The notes: generated by a model from the sequence alone, not told the origin. Positions 8,096 to 18,135 are shown, counted from the first letter of the stretch. The stretch is 64,000 bases of DNA from Bacillota bacterium (GCA_023393115.1 JAEWMS010000063.1:77879-141878), one strand, 5' to 3'. Program-made: numbers and translations.

Positions 8096-9706
8096 ATGAA
8101 GCTAAATAAAAGCAATATAAAAGATATATTTTGGCAAAGGACAGGTATTGAAACTCCCGGGTTCGATCTGGAGGAAATGCTCGTAAAAACACGTCAGGAA
8201 CCAGTCTGGCTGCACTTTGGAATAGGAAACATATTCAGGGGCTTTATCGCAGAACTGCAGCAGAAGCTATTGGAAACAGGAAGAGCCGACAGGGGCATAA
8301 TAGCTGTAGCCCCAAATGACAATACAATGATCAATGAAATATATAAACCGGCAGACAATCTGACTATTTTTGTACATCTTCTTCCGGACGGAAGGCTGGA
8401 CAAAAAAATAGTTGCAAGTGTAGCTGAAAGTCTTGTGGGAAGTCCGGAGGAAGATTCAGACTGGATACGGCTAAAACAAATATTCTGTGAAAAGTCATTG
8501 CAGATGGTGAGCTTTACGGTGACCGAAAAGGGTTATGGCTTGACCGACCTAGCTGGCGAGTATTTGCTCCAGGTCAAAGAGGATATCCAAAACGGCCCTG
8601 AAAGGCCTAAAAGCCTGATGGCTAAAGTTGCTTCACTTTTATATTGCAGGTATAAGAATGGGCAGCTTCCCATTGCATTGGTCAGTATGGATAACTGCTC
8701 ACATAATGGAGATATTCTTAAAAAATCAATTAAAATACTTATAGAGAATTGGGTTCAAAAAGGGTTTGTAGAGGAAGGTTATCTTGCTTATATTGAAGAG
8801 GAATCAAGGGTTTCATTTCCTTGTACAATGATAGACAAAATAACACCCAGACCCTCTGAGACAGTAGAAAGAGACCTTAAAGTAGCAGGTATAGAGGGTA
8901 CAAAAATAATATGTACCTCGAAGAATTCATATGTTTCCCAGTTTGTTAATGCCGAGAGACCCCAATACCTTGTTGTGGAGGACAAATTTCCTAACGGACG
9001 TCCACCTCTGGAAGCAGCAGGAGTATATTTTACAGACAAGGCTACCGTAGACAAGGTGGAAAAAATGAAAGTCACCACCTGTTTGAATCCACTGCATACT
9101 GCACTTGCCATTTTCGGCTGTCTGTTGGGCTATACTCTGATAGCCGATGAAATGAAGGATGAGCAGCTTAAAAGGCTGATTGAAAGAATCGGCTATGATG
9201 AGGGTATGCCTGTGGTGGTAAATCCCGATATTATCAGCCCGGCTGAGTTTATAGATGAAGTTTTAACACAGAGACTTCCCAACCCATTTATTCCGGACAC
9301 ACCTCAGAGGATAGCCTGTGATACTTCACAGAAAATACCCATTCGCTTTGGTGAAACCATAAAAACTTACTATAGCCACCCGACTCTTGATACAAAAGAA
9401 TTGACCTTCATTCCGCTGGCAATTGCGGGATGGTGCAGATATCTGATGGGCGTGGATGATGAAGGTAATAAAATGGAACTCAGCCCTGATCCTTTACTTA
9501 ATGAACTGAGAGTTTATGTTCAGGGAGTAAAGCTTGGAGAACCTGATTCGGCAGGGGATTCACTGAAACCCTTACTTTCAAATGAGAGAATTTTCGGTAT
9601 GAATCTCTATGAAGCCGGTTTGGGGAATAAGATAGAAGGCTTCTTTAAGGAAATGCTGGCAGGTAGACATGCAGTAAGAAAAGTACTTGAAAAGTATGTG
9701 AATTAG
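8096..9706 (+). CDS. uxuB: D-fructuronate reductase / D-mannonate oxidoreductase
   Basis: NAD-dependent polyol dehydrogenase of the mannitol dehydrogenase family, 536 residues. It would reduce D-fructuronate to D-mannonate in hexuronate breakdown. The N-terminal nucleotide-binding domain opens with WLHFGIGNIFRGFIAELQQK, typical of the family, and a conserved SMDNCSHNGD block lies near residue 197. The C-terminal domain contains TTCLNPLHTALAIFG. The ATG has a GGAGA ribosome site nine bases upstream and starts 63 bp after the esterase stop. Mannonate dehydratase (uxuA) follows 51 bp later, which distinguishes it from mannitol-specific members. Together with GH67 it forms a route from xylan glucuronosyl side chains toward 2-keto-3-deoxygluconate. 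No glucuronate isomerase (uxaC) is present in the window. Confidence 0.9.
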   Translation: MKLNKSNIKDIFWQRTGIETPGFDLEEMLVKTRQEPVWLHFGIGNIFRGFIAELQQKLLETGRADRGIIAVAPNDNTMINEIYKPADNLTIFVHLLPDGRLDKKIVASVAESLVGSPEEDSDWIRLKQIFCEKSLQMVSFTVTEKGYGLTDLAGEYLLQVKEDIQNGPERPKSLMAKVASLLYCRYKNGQLPIALVSMDNCSHNGDILKKSIKILIENWVQKGFVEEGYLAYIEEESRVSFPCTMIDKITPRPSETVERDLKVAGIEGTKIICTSKNSYVSQFVNAERPQYLVVEDKFPNGRPPLEAAGVYFTDKATVDKVEKMKVTTCLNPLHTALAIFGCLLGYTLIADEMKDEQLKRLIERIGYDEGMPVVVNPDIISPAEFIDEVLTQRLPNPFIPDTPQRIACDTSQKIPIRFGETIKTYYSHPTLDTKELTFIPLAIAGWCRYLMGVDDEGNKMELSPDPLLNELRVYVQGVKLGEPDSAGDSLKPLLSNERIFGMNLYEAGLGNKIEGFFKEMLAGRHAVRKVLEKYVN

Positions 9707-9757
9707 GAAAGAAGCATTGTAGGTTTACAAAAACAGATAATCGAGGAGATGATAGTC

Positions 9758-10834
9758 TTGAAAATAACATTCAGATGGTTCGGAGAAAAGGACGACAGCG
9801 TTAAACTGGAACAGATCAAGCAGATTCCGGGTGTTACTGGAGTGGTTGGAGCACTTTACGATATACCTGTAGGTGAGGTCTGGCCCATGGATAAAATTCT
9901 GGCTCTTAAAGATACTGTTGAGAAGGCCGGTCTTGAGCTGGAGGTAATAGAAAGTGTAAATATTCATGAGGATATTAAGCTTGGCCTGCCTTCAAGGGAC
10001 CGGTATATAGAAAATTACAAGAAGTGTATCAGAAACTTAGGAAAAGCGGGAGTTAAGGTCATCTGCTACAACTTTATGCCAGTATTCGACTGGATGAGAT
10101 CCGAATTGGCCCATAAGCTTTCTGACGGCTCGGAAGCACTTTTCTATGATCACAAGGTTGTAAAGGATATAGACCCTGTTAAGCTTGTTGAAGATATGGC
10201 TACAAATTCAAACGGCTTTATTCTTCCGGGCTGGGAGCCTGAAAGATTAGCAGAGCTGAAGGATACTCTTGAAAAATATAAGAGTGTGGATGAGGAAAAG
10301 CTGTTTGAGAATCTAAAGTATTTCCTTGAAAATATTATTCCGGTATGTGAAGAGACCGACGTAAAAATGGCCATTCATCCTGATGATCCACCATGGTCAC
10401 TGTTTGGCCTGCCGAGAATAGTAACCTCCAGAGAGAATCTGGACAGACTTGTAAAGCTGGTAGACAGTCCTTATAACGGATTAACCCTATGCAGTGGTTC
10501 TCTTGGAGCAAATCCAGCCAATAATATCCCTGAAATTATAAGGCATTTTGGCAGTATGGGCAGAATTCATTTCGGGCATGTAAGAAACATAAAGTTTACT
10601 GGAGATAAGGTTTTCCATGAAACCTCGCATTTGTCCTCGGATGGTTCCCTTGACCTGTTTGAAATCATGAAAGCATACCACGACATAGAATTCAAGGGAT
10701 ACATTCGTCCCGATCACGGCAGAATGATATGGGGTGAAAAGGCCAGACCCGGATACGGTTTATACGACAGAGCTTTAGGAATAGCTTATATAAATGGCCT
10801 TTGGGAAGCTATGACAAAGCAGAAGAAGCTGTAA
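9758..10834 (+). CDS. uxuA: Mannonate dehydratase
   Basis: Metal-dependent dehydratase, 358 residues, converting D-mannonate to 2-keto-3-deoxy-D-gluconate. Family hallmarks are the N-terminus MKITFRWFGEKDDSVKLEQI, the block CYNFMPVFDWMRSEL near residue 106, the HPDDPPWSLFGLPRIV motif near residue 204 with metal-binding His, and the C-terminal RPDHGRMIWGEKARPGYGLYD. I start at the TTG at 9758: it is preceded by GAGGAG at proper distance and reproduces the conserved family N-terminus, whereas the ATG at 9749 touches the ribosome site. It follows uxuB and precedes GH67 by 70 bp, completing the glucuronate branch. Assignment is firm. Confidence 0.95.
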   Translation: MKITFRWFGEKDDSVKLEQIKQIPGVTGVVGALYDIPVGEVWPMDKILALKDTVEKAGLELEVIESVNIHEDIKLGLPSRDRYIENYKKCIRNLGKAGVKVICYNFMPVFDWMRSELAHKLSDGSEALFYDHKVVKDIDPVKLVEDMATNSNGFILPGWEPERLAELKDTLEKYKSVDEEKLFENLKYFLENIIPVCEETDVKMAIHPDDPPWSLFGLPRIVTSRENLDRLVKLVDSPYNGLTLCSGSLGANPANNIPEIIRHFGSMGRIHFGHVRNIKFTGDKVFHETSHLSSDGSLDLFEIMKAYHDIEFKGYIRPDHGRMIWGEKARPGYGLYDRALGIAYINGLWEAMTKQKKL

Positions 10835-10904
10835 ACAACCTTTACGTTAGATTAATTAAGATGAAAAATAATAATTGAAAGAAATATATTCCGGGAGGAA
10901 GCAT

Positions 10905-12992
10905 ATGAGCGAATATACTGTTGCAACCAGTCCAAAAAGCACAACCATGTACAAGTGCTGGCTAAAATATTTTAAGCTGGAAAACAAAACATTATTAAAT
11001 GATTACAAAAATCTGATAAAGGAAATTTGCGTCAGTGAAAACACAATAATTATTCAGAACGCTGTTAATGAGCTAAAGAAGGGTTTGGGAGGAATTCTTG
11101 GAATAAAGCCTGTTGTTACCGGAGGCTCATCAAAGACTGCCGGACTGCTTCTGGGTACTGTTACTGGAAATAAAGAAATCGAAGCTCTGGTTGGAAAAGA
11201 AAAAGGTCAGCTGGAGGAAGAGGGATTTACTATAAAGCTTATAGCTGAACAGAACAGCAAAAGGCTGCTGGTTGCCGGGCTAACAAATAAAGGGCTGATG
11301 TACGGGGTGTTCAGTTTGTTGAGGCTGATTCAGGCTGAAACAGCTATAGACGATCTTCCAAGGCTTGAGAATCCTGTCAATCAGTTAAGAATGGTAAACC
11401 ATTGGGATAATATTGACGGAAGTATCGAGAGGGGTTATGCAGGCAAATCAATTTTCTTTAAGAATAACAAAATAATCAAAAACCTTTCGAGAATTTCCGA
11501 TTATGCAAGGTTACTGGCTTCAGTCGGTATAAACGCAGTAGCTATTAATAATGTTAACGTGCATAAATTCGAAACTCTTCTTATAACCGATAAGTATATT
11601 AAGGATGTAGTTAAGCTAAATGAAATATTCCGCGGTTATGGTATTAAGCTTTACCTGAGTGTTAATTTCGCAAGCCCTCTTTCGATGGGAGATCTTGACA
11701 CTGCTGATCCCTTGGATAAAAAGGTCTGTCAATGGTGGGAAGACAAAGCTCAATACATTTATTCAAATATACCTGACTTTGGAGGCTTCCTTGTTAAGGC
11801 GGATTCCGAAGGAAGGCCGGGCCCGTTTACTTACGGACGCACTCATGCAGATGGCGCTAATATGCTGGCAGAGGCTTTAAAACCTCATAAAGGAAAGGTT
11901 ATCTGGAGATGCTTTGTTTACAATTGTCAGCAGGATTGGAGAGATCGCACTGTAGACAGAGCAAGGGCAGCATATGACCACTTTATGCCTCTTGACGGTT
12001 CCTTTGCCGAGAATGTAATGCTTCAGATCAAACATGGCCCGATGGATTTTCAGGTGCGCGAGCCTGTATCCCCACTCTTGGGCGGCTTGACAAATACTAA
12101 TCAGGTATTGGAACTGCAGATCACTCAGGAATACACCGGACAGCAAAAGCACTTATGTTATCTGGTGCCTATGTGGAAGGAAATACTGGAGTTTGATACC
12201 TGCGCCAAGGGTAAGGGTACAACCATAAAGAAAATAGTCAGCAGAAAAGTGTTCAACAACAAGCTGGGAGGCTTCGCTGCTGTTACAAATATCGGAGATG
12301 ATACCAACTGGACGGGACATCAGCTGGCTCAAGCCAACACCTTCGGATATGCCAGACTGGCCTGGAATCCTGATTTGACAGCTGAGGAAATAGCAGAAGA
12401 GTGGATAAGACTGACTTTTTCCAATAGTCAAGTATTAGTTGATACTATCAAGGAAATGCTTCTTGGCTCCTGGAGAACCTATGAAAACTATACCTCACCA
12501 TTGGGAATTGGCTGGTTTGTTAATCCAAACCACCATTACGGACCTAATGTTGACGGGTACGAGTACGACAGATGGGGTACTTACCACAGGGCTGACATCA
12601 GGGGAATAGGTGTTGACAGAACAGTTAAAAACGGGACAGGTTACGCCGGACAATATCATAAGGAAGTAGCAGAGCTATATGAAAGCTTTGAAAAGTGTCC
12701 TGAAGAATTACTTCTATTCTTCCACTATGTTCCATATGACCATCTTCTAAAATCAGGCGAAACTTTGATACAATACATCTACAATACCCATTTTAAAGGT
12801 GTGGAACAGGTTGAAGAGCTGAAGAGGAAGTGGCAGAGCCTGGAGGGTAAGGTTGAGGCCGATGTATATACTCATGTAATGAAAAGGCTGGAAGTTCAAA
12901 TAGCACATTCCAAAGAATGGAGAGACGTGGTAAATACTTATTTCTTCAGAAAAACCGGGATACCCGATGAACTTGGAAGAAAAGTATATTAA
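10905..12992 (+). CDS. GH67 alpha-glucuronidase
   Basis: Family 67 glycoside hydrolase, 695 residues, that releases (4-O-methyl)glucuronic acid from the non-reducing end of aldouronic acids made from glucuronoxylan. Visible catalytic features are the general acid Glu302 in VKADSEGRPGPF, the Asp in KHGPMDFQVREP, and the Glu in LELQITQEYTGQ, matching the known catalytic triad of Geobacillus AguA. The N-terminal GH67N-type domain and C-terminal helical domain (RRADIRGIGVDR-like, here HRADIRGIGVDRTVKNGTGY) are both complete. No signal peptide, so it is cytoplasmic and needs the sugar transporters nearby. The ATG at 10905 follows GGGAGG (10893-10898). It defines the substrate theme of this locus. 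Confidence 0.95.
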   Translation: MSEYTVATSPKSTTMYKCWLKYFKLENKTLLNDYKNLIKEICVSENTIIIQNAVNELKKGLGGILGIKPVVTGGSSKTAGLLLGTVTGNKEIEALVGKEKGQLEEEGFTIKLIAEQNSKRLLVAGLTNKGLMYGVFSLLRLIQAETAIDDLPRLENPVNQLRMVNHWDNIDGSIERGYAGKSIFFKNNKIIKNLSRISDYARLLASVGINAVAINNVNVHKFETLLITDKYIKDVVKLNEIFRGYGIKLYLSVNFASPLSMGDLDTADPLDKKVCQWWEDKAQYIYSNIPDFGGFLVKADSEGRPGPFTYGRTHADGANMLAEALKPHKGKVIWRCFVYNCQQDWRDRTVDRARAAYDHFMPLDGSFAENVMLQIKHGPMDFQVREPVSPLLGGLTNTNQVLELQITQEYTGQQKHLCYLVPMWKEILEFDTCAKGKGTTIKKIVSRKVFNNKLGGFAAVTNIGDDTNWTGHQLAQANTFGYARLAWNPDLTAEEIAEEWIRLTFSNSQVLVDTIKEMLLGSWRTYENYTSPLGIGWFVNPNHHYGPNVDGYEYDRWGTYHRADIRGIGVDRTVKNGTGYAGQYHKEVAELYESFEKCPEELLLFFHYVPYDHLLKSGETLIQYIYNTHFKGVEQVEELKRKWQSLEGKVEADVYTHVMKRLEVQIAHSKEWRDVVNTYFFRKTGIPDELGRKVY

Positions 12993-13034
12993 TAATATTT
13001 AATTTTAGACACAGTAGTTTTGAGGGAGGTTAAT

Positions 13035-13340
13035 TTGGAAAATATCCCTGATTACAAAAGTAAAGATATGAACTTTGAGATCAGGGCGAAAGACCTGGTC
13101 TCAAAAATGACTCTCGAAGAAAAAGTTACGCAGATGCTGCACAGTGCTCCGGCTATCCCCCGCTTGGGTATTAAAGCTTATAACTGGTGGAATGAAGCAC
13201 TTCATGGGGTTGCAAGAGCCGGAACAGCGACGGTGTTCCCCCAAGCAATCGGGATGGCGGCAACCACCTACAGATACATGAAGCAGGAGGCGCTGTATCC
13301 TTTCGGCTATTGGCTTAGCTACTCAAAGTTTGAGTACTGA
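13035..13340 (+). pseudogene. GH3 beta-xylosidase remnant with large internal deletion
   Basis: This 101-codon frame starts like an intact GH3 beta-xylosidase (KDLVSKMTLEEKVTQMLHSA, then RLGIKAYNWWNEALHGVARA) and reaches VFPQAIGMAATTY. Then, without a frame break, it jumps to ALYPFGYWLSYSKFEY, which matches the C-terminal-domain motif YPFGYGLSYTxFEY that normally lies hundreds of residues later. It ends at a stop. The catalytic nucleophile region is lost, so it cannot be an active xylosidase. Normal members are about 700 residues. Start TTG 13035 with GGGAGG upstream. It is the last gene of the operon, 42 bp after GH67, where a xylosidase is expected. The deletion is inferred from motif order. 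Confidence 0.88.
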
Positions 13341-13395
13341 GAGATAAACATACCATTCATTAATTTACATATTTACATGAAAACTTTTATTATAC

Positions 13396-13450
13396 GCCAT
13401 ATTGTGGTAAAATTATCAAAATTACCATAACAAGGCGTTATTTGTTTTTA
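13396..13450 (+). terminator. Terminator of the esterase-uxuBA-GH67 operon
   Basis: Imperfect 16-bp stem (13396-13411 with 13423-13438; arms starting CGCC and ending GGCG, two mismatches and one wobble), loop about 11 nt, followed by TTATTTGTTTTT. It lies 56 bp after the GH3 remnant stop. Confidence 0.7.
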
Positions 13451-13567
13451 CATATTTTGTTTTTTTACTACAGTGGTATATTAAAATAGTACAAGTCTTA
13501 TCAGTAAAGAAGTGGATGCTTACCTAGGGATAAACTGAGCTATACCTTGGGGCAGAGGAGTTTTGGC

Positions 13568-15388
13568 ATGTTACATAAGAGATTCATTAGGTCGTTTTGT
13601 GATATGAAGCTTCATACTAAGCTGCTTGTTTCCTATTTGTTTGTGGTATTACTGCCACTGATAACGGTGGGGTACTTTCTTATAGACAGAACAACAGAAA
13701 CATTTCTAAACCAGACCGATTATATTAATAAAGTAAACTTCCAGCAGGTTAAAAAAAATATCAGTGATCAATTGAGAGACTATATGGAGGTTTCCAGTAT
13801 GGTGGAAACCGAAAAGCAATTAATTGATTACGTCAATAACACGTATGATGGCAGTGTTGAGTTTTTCGACAAATTTGTTGAATTTTTACGGCTGTCTGAT
13901 ACCTATACAGGAGTTATGCGATTGAAAGTAAATGAAAAGGCAAAATTGGCCATATATTCAACAAACGACTCAATTATAACTGACGGTGCCTTCATTTATA
14001 AAATTGATGAGGAGGATATACAAAAAACACAGTGGTGTAAGAAAAGCGTGGATGCAAATGGGGAGATTATAATATATGGCCCATACGTGAACAAGTATGG
14101 ACAAAACGTATTTTCAATATGCAGGCTTTTAAGGCAGAATTCTAAATATATAAACATTGTTAAAATTGAAATCTATGAAAGTGAAATTTATAGGTTTATG
14201 TCAAAAGAGGCGGCCTACAAGAAGTTGTTTCTGGTAAATGAAGAAAATGTAATAGTATCATCTACTGAAAGAGATTTAATCGGTGAGAACATTAATACGG
14301 TAAGTAGTATTCCCAATATTGAGTACAGTAAGTATACTGACTTTAATGAGGTACGGGAGGATGGAACAGACAGTATAATTTTTATTGATAACTTCAAAGA
14401 TATTAAAGCTATAAAGAATTGGAAGATAGTATCTGTTGCTTCATCGGAATCGGTACTCAATGATGTAAGAAAAATTTTAACCAACAGTATTTTTATTTGC
14501 TTTATTATTTTTCTTATAACAGTAATTTTTGTACTGCTTTTTGTAAGTAAACTTACTAAAAGACTTAAGCTTCTCGTAATAAATATGACAAAGATAAGAG
14601 ATGGTCGATTTGATGTATTTGTAGATGTCAGCGGAAGTGATGAAATAGCCGAGTTATCAATGACTTTCAAGAGAATGATAGATAGGATTAATAATCTTAT
14701 CAATGAGGTATATGTAGCTGAAATGCAGGTTAAGGATTTGAAAATAGAGAAGCAGCAGGCCGAGATATGGGCTCTTCAAAGCCAGATAAATCCACACTTT
14801 CTTTTTAATACAATGGAATCTATAAGAATGGACTTATGGCTCAAAAAGGAGTATGAGATATCTGAGGTAATTGAGAGGTTTTCCACACTGCTTAGAAAAA
14901 GTATAGAGTGGTCTGACGAAAACAATACCATAAATCATGAAATACAGCTAATTGAAGACTACCTTAAAATACAGAAATACAGGTACGTAAATAAATTTGA
15001 CTATAAAATAAGTGTCGGACAGGAGTTTTATGATTACATTGTCCCAAAGTTCACACTGCAGCCCATTGTAGAAAATGCCATTTATCACGGCCTGGAGCTT
15101 AAAGATGGAAAAGGCTATGTTACTATTACTGCCGAGTTTGTAAATGATGATATAAGGATTTTAGTAATGGATGATGGTGTGGGGATGAAAAAAGAAGTTC
15201 TCAACGCCTTACAGAATGACCTTAAAGGCCAAGAATCTATCAATGGCAAAAATGTACGTATTGGAATAAAAAATGTACATCAGCGTTTGAAGCTCAACTA
15301 TGGAGATAAGTATGGTTTAAAATTTGAAAGCCTAGAGGGCCTTGGAACTAAGGTAGAAGTGCTGCTGCCAGGGATAAAGCAATGTTGA
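13568..15388 (+). CDS. YesM-type sensor histidine kinase
   Basis: Membrane sensor kinase of 606 residues. There is one membrane helix near residues 20-40 (LLVSYLFVVLLPLITVGYFL) and an extracellular dCache-like sensing region to about residue 300. A second helix (SIFICFIIFLITVIFVLLF), a HAMP linker with DEIAELSMTFKRM, then the His_kinase domain with phospho-acceptor His410 in QINPHFLFN follow. The C-terminal ATPase has IVENAIYHGLE (N box) and VMDDGVGMKKE (G box). Start ATG 13568 has GAGGAG eight bases upstream; a TTG at 13547 is less likely. It is followed 29 bp later by its YesN-type response regulator and then a CUT1 transporter. Such triads typically sense extracellular oligosaccharides and induce the transporter; the ligand is unknown. 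Confidence 0.94.
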   Translation: MLHKRFIRSFCDMKLHTKLLVSYLFVVLLPLITVGYFLIDRTTETFLNQTDYINKVNFQQVKKNISDQLRDYMEVSSMVETEKQLIDYVNNTYDGSVEFFDKFVEFLRLSDTYTGVMRLKVNEKAKLAIYSTNDSIITDGAFIYKIDEEDIQKTQWCKKSVDANGEIIIYGPYVNKYGQNVFSICRLLRQNSKYINIVKIEIYESEIYRFMSKEAAYKKLFLVNEENVIVSSTERDLIGENINTVSSIPNIEYSKYTDFNEVREDGTDSIIFIDNFKDIKAIKNWKIVSVASSESVLNDVRKILTNSIFICFIIFLITVIFVLLFVSKLTKRLKLLVINMTKIRDGRFDVFVDVSGSDEIAELSMTFKRMIDRINNLINEVYVAEMQVKDLKIEKQQAEIWALQSQINPHFLFNTMESIRMDLWLKKEYEISEVIERFSTLLRKSIEWSDENNTINHEIQLIEDYLKIQKYRYVNKFDYKISVGQEFYDYIVPKFTLQPIVENAIYHGLELKDGKGYVTITAEFVNDDIRILVMDDGVGMKKEVLNALQNDLKGQESINGKNVRIGIKNVHQRLKLNYGDKYGLKFESLEGLGTKVEVLLPGIKQC

Positions 15389-15417
15389 GAGGTTAACTAA
15401 TAAAAGGAGACATGGGA

Positions 15418-17010
15418 ATGTATAACGTGTTGATTGTGGATGACGAACCAAGAATATGCGCAGGGTTAAGTGTATTTATTGACTGGGAGTCTGTGAGCTT
15501 CAGAGTTCTCAACACCGCGGGAAACGGCCAAGAAGCATTGCAGGAGATGAAAAAGAACAGATATAATCTTGTGATCACTGACATCAGAATGGCAATGGTC
15601 GATGGACTTGAGCTGATCAAGACGATACATGCGCAAAATCCCAAGGTCAGGGTTTTAATAATAAGTGGGTATAATGATTTTGAATATGCTAGGGAGGCTA
15701 TTGCATACGGAGTAAGGGGTTACCTGCTAAAACCCGTAAACAGTGACGAATTACTGAACTCAGTGTTAAGAATAAAGGAAGAGCTGGACAAAGAAAACGA
15801 TAATATACTTAAAAATCGGGAGATCAACTATTTAAGCAGGGATAAATTCCTGTTTGACCTTGCAAACGGAGTTTTGTGCCAGAAGGACATAGGGGCAAAG
15901 CATAAAGAGTTGGACATGGATTTTACTGGCAAGTTTTTCTCGATAGGACTTATTGAAATAGAGGACTTCAATCATATTGTTCAATCCGATACAGAGGAAG
16001 CAAATTTAATAAAATTTAGTGTAAGAAATATTTCAGAAGAAATCATAAGCGAAAATAACCTGGGATACATATACGAAGATATAAATGGAAGGTTGGGTAT
16101 TTTGCTGTATGCCGAAGCACATGGCTTCAGCGAGAAAAGAACGGCTGACTGCCTAAGACACATATGTGATATCATTGAGAAGTACCTACACAGAAATATA
16201 AATATAGTATATGGCAATTTTACAAATGAGGTACTGGAAATAAGGACAAGCAGAAGACAGGCTCTGAAGGCGCTGGACAGTATAATGCTGCCAGGACGGG
16301 AGAGTGTGGTGCCTTACAGCCGGATAATTCTTGAAGAGAAAAGTGTATTGGATCTTGAATGGAATAATGAAGTACTTATATCTTTTGTTGAGATTGCAGA
16401 TAAAGAGAAGGTTGCCGCCGAGATAGACAGCCTATCAAATGAGTTGGCGTCGAAATACATCTCTAAAGAAGTTATAAACGGCATTGCTTACAATATCATT
16501 CTGAAAATATGTACTGTTGTTAGAAGCTATAATGGTGACGCAAATGAATTGTTTTCTTCTATGGGGATAAATGTCGGGAGTCTAGAGTTCCCCAACTTTC
16601 AAAAGTATAGAGAATGGCTTCGAATGCTGTGCCTGAGGACCTGTGACTACATTATTGATTTACAGGATCGCAAATCAGCAGGTACTTTCAACCAGATAAG
16701 AAAATATATAGACGACAACTATAACAAAGATTTAAGCCTTAAATCTCTATCTGAAGTTTTTTATATGAATTCCGCATACCTTGGAAGGCTCTTTAAAAAC
16801 AATATGGGAGAAAGTTTTAATGACTATCTGAATAAGGTGAGAATTTCTGAAGTGAAAAAGTCATTATTACAGGGAAATGAAAAGATATATACTTTGATAA
16901 CCCGTGTGGGCTACAGTAATCACGAACACTTTTACAGGCAATTCAAGCGTTATGAGGGCATACCCTTTGCGGAATATAAGCAGAGGATTAAAGAAAACAT
17001 GCACAACTAA
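15418..17010 (+). CDS. YesN-type response regulator (receiver plus AraC output)
   Basis: Response regulator of 530 residues. The receiver domain covers residues 1-120: acidic pair in LIVDDEPR, phospho-acceptor Asp55 in VITDIRMAMVDG, and the conserved Lys in GYLLKPVNSDE. A middle region of about 290 residues has no motif I recognise. The last ~100 residues are an AraC-type double helix-turn-helix (SLKSLSEVFYMNSAYLGRLF; then LITRVGYSNHEHFYRQFKRY). The ATG at 15418 fits AAAGGAG better than the ATG at 15412, which is too close to it. It pairs with the YesM-type kinase directly upstream and probably activates the transporter operon starting at 17165. Confidence 0.94.
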   Translation: MYNVLIVDDEPRICAGLSVFIDWESVSFRVLNTAGNGQEALQEMKKNRYNLVITDIRMAMVDGLELIKTIHAQNPKVRVLIISGYNDFEYAREAIAYGVRGYLLKPVNSDELLNSVLRIKEELDKENDNILKNREINYLSRDKFLFDLANGVLCQKDIGAKHKELDMDFTGKFFSIGLIEIEDFNHIVQSDTEEANLIKFSVRNISEEIISENNLGYIYEDINGRLGILLYAEAHGFSEKRTADCLRHICDIIEKYLHRNINIVYGNFTNEVLEIRTSRRQALKALDSIMLPGRESVVPYSRIILEEKSVLDLEWNNEVLISFVEIADKEKVAAEIDSLSNELASKYISKEVINGIAYNIILKICTVVRSYNGDANELFSSMGINVGSLEFPNFQKYREWLRMLCLRTCDYIIDLQDRKSAGTFNQIRKYIDDNYNKDLSLKSLSEVFYMNSAYLGRLFKNNMGESFNDYLNKVRISEVKKSLLQGNEKIYTLITRVGYSNHEHFYRQFKRYEGIPFAEYKQRIKENMHN

Positions 17011-17164
17011 ACCTCGGTAAAAATCAACTATATCTAATTAAGTACTAATGGGGTATAATTTATCACTTAAACTGAGACATAAAAAGGGCTATTATAATAA
17101 CACAATCACAGTTGAGCACTCGGTTAATTCGTTGTAGCTAACACAGTTGGGAAGGTGGGTTATT

Positions 17165-18124
17165 ATGATAAGGGAATTCTCTTCTGAAAAGAAGGGTGTA
17201 TTGACCAGGTTTAGGAAAAATGTCCCCTTTGTTTTTATGGTTCTACCAGGGGCTTTGCTACTTCTGATCTTTGCATATCTACCGATGACAGGCATTTTCA
17301 TAGCATTTAAAAATTTGAAATTTTACAGCAACAGCATTTTTACAAATTTCTTTCAAAGTGAATGGGTGGGATTTAAGAATTTTGAATTTTTTTTTAAAAC
17401 ACCTGACGCATACACCATCACAAAGCACACTGTCCTATATAATCTGGTCTTCATAATACTGGGTGTTGTCATACCGGTAGCCTGTGCCATAGGCTTAAAT
17501 GAAGTAAACACACGTGTGGCCAGATTTTACCAAAGTTCGATGCTTTTGCCGTATTTTCTCTCATGGGTAGTTGTGAGCTACCTTGTCTATTCTCTATTAA
17601 ATCCTGACTATGGGATGGTTAATAAAACTCTGGAAAGCATGCTGGGAAAAGAGGCAGTTGACTGGTATACAAACCTTGACGCATGGCCCTTCATATTCTG
17701 TCTGCTGAATGTGTGGAAGTATTCAGGATACGGAACAGTTATATATTTGGCAGCCATAACCGGAATATCAAGCGAGTTCTATGAATCGGCAACAATTGAC
17801 GGCGCCTCTAAATGGCAGCAAATAATATACATAACAATTCCAAATCTTAGACAAATCATGTGTATACTGACTATCCTGGCAGTGGGAAGGATCTTTAACG
17901 GAGATTTCGGACTATTTTTCCAATCTTCAATGCAGTTGGGCTCAGGCTTTCTCAAACCGGTGGGTGAGGTTATTGACACCTATGTATACGGTGCGCTGGT
18001 GCAGGTAGGTGACATAGGTATGGCCTCGGCTGCAAGCCTGTATCAGTCAGCAGTAGGTTGTATTCTGGTAGTACTTTCCAATATGTTGGTAAGAAAAATC
18101 GATAGAGACAGTGCTCTGTTTTAG
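17165..18124 (+). CDS. CUT1 sugar ABC transporter permease (LplB type), second system
   Basis: Six-helix inner-membrane permease, 319 residues, for oligosaccharide uptake. The EAA loop is visible as YESATIDGASKWQQIIYITI. The N-terminal helix (VPFVFMVLPGALLLLIFAYL) and LPMTGIFIAFKN are typical of the LplB group. Start ATG 17165 follows GAAGGTGGG. It lies 154 bp after the YesN-type regulator, with TATAAT near 17054 as a possible promoter element, and 11 bp before its partner permease. As with the first system, no ATPase gene is nearby. Presence of the YesM/YesN pair next to it suggests two-component induction. Substrate unknown; context allows xylan- or beta-glucan-derived oligosaccharides. Confidence 0.92.
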   Translation: MIREFSSEKKGVLTRFRKNVPFVFMVLPGALLLLIFAYLPMTGIFIAFKNLKFYSNSIFTNFFQSEWVGFKNFEFFFKTPDAYTITKHTVLYNLVFIILGVVIPVACAIGLNEVNTRVARFYQSSMLLPYFLSWVVVSYLVYSLLNPDYGMVNKTLESMLGKEAVDWYTNLDAWPFIFCLLNVWKYSGYGTVIYLAAITGISSEFYESATIDGASKWQQIIYITIPNLRQIMCILTILAVGRIFNGDFGLFFQSSMQLGSGFLKPVGEVIDTYVYGALVQVGDIGMASAASLYQSAVGCILVVLSNMLVRKIDRDSALF

Positions 18125-18135
18125 GAGGAGTATCC

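Noticed and set aside
8096..9706. Mannitol 2-dehydrogenase annotation for the uxuB gene
   Set aside because: Same superfamily, but operon linkage to uxuA and GH67 favours fructuronate reductase.
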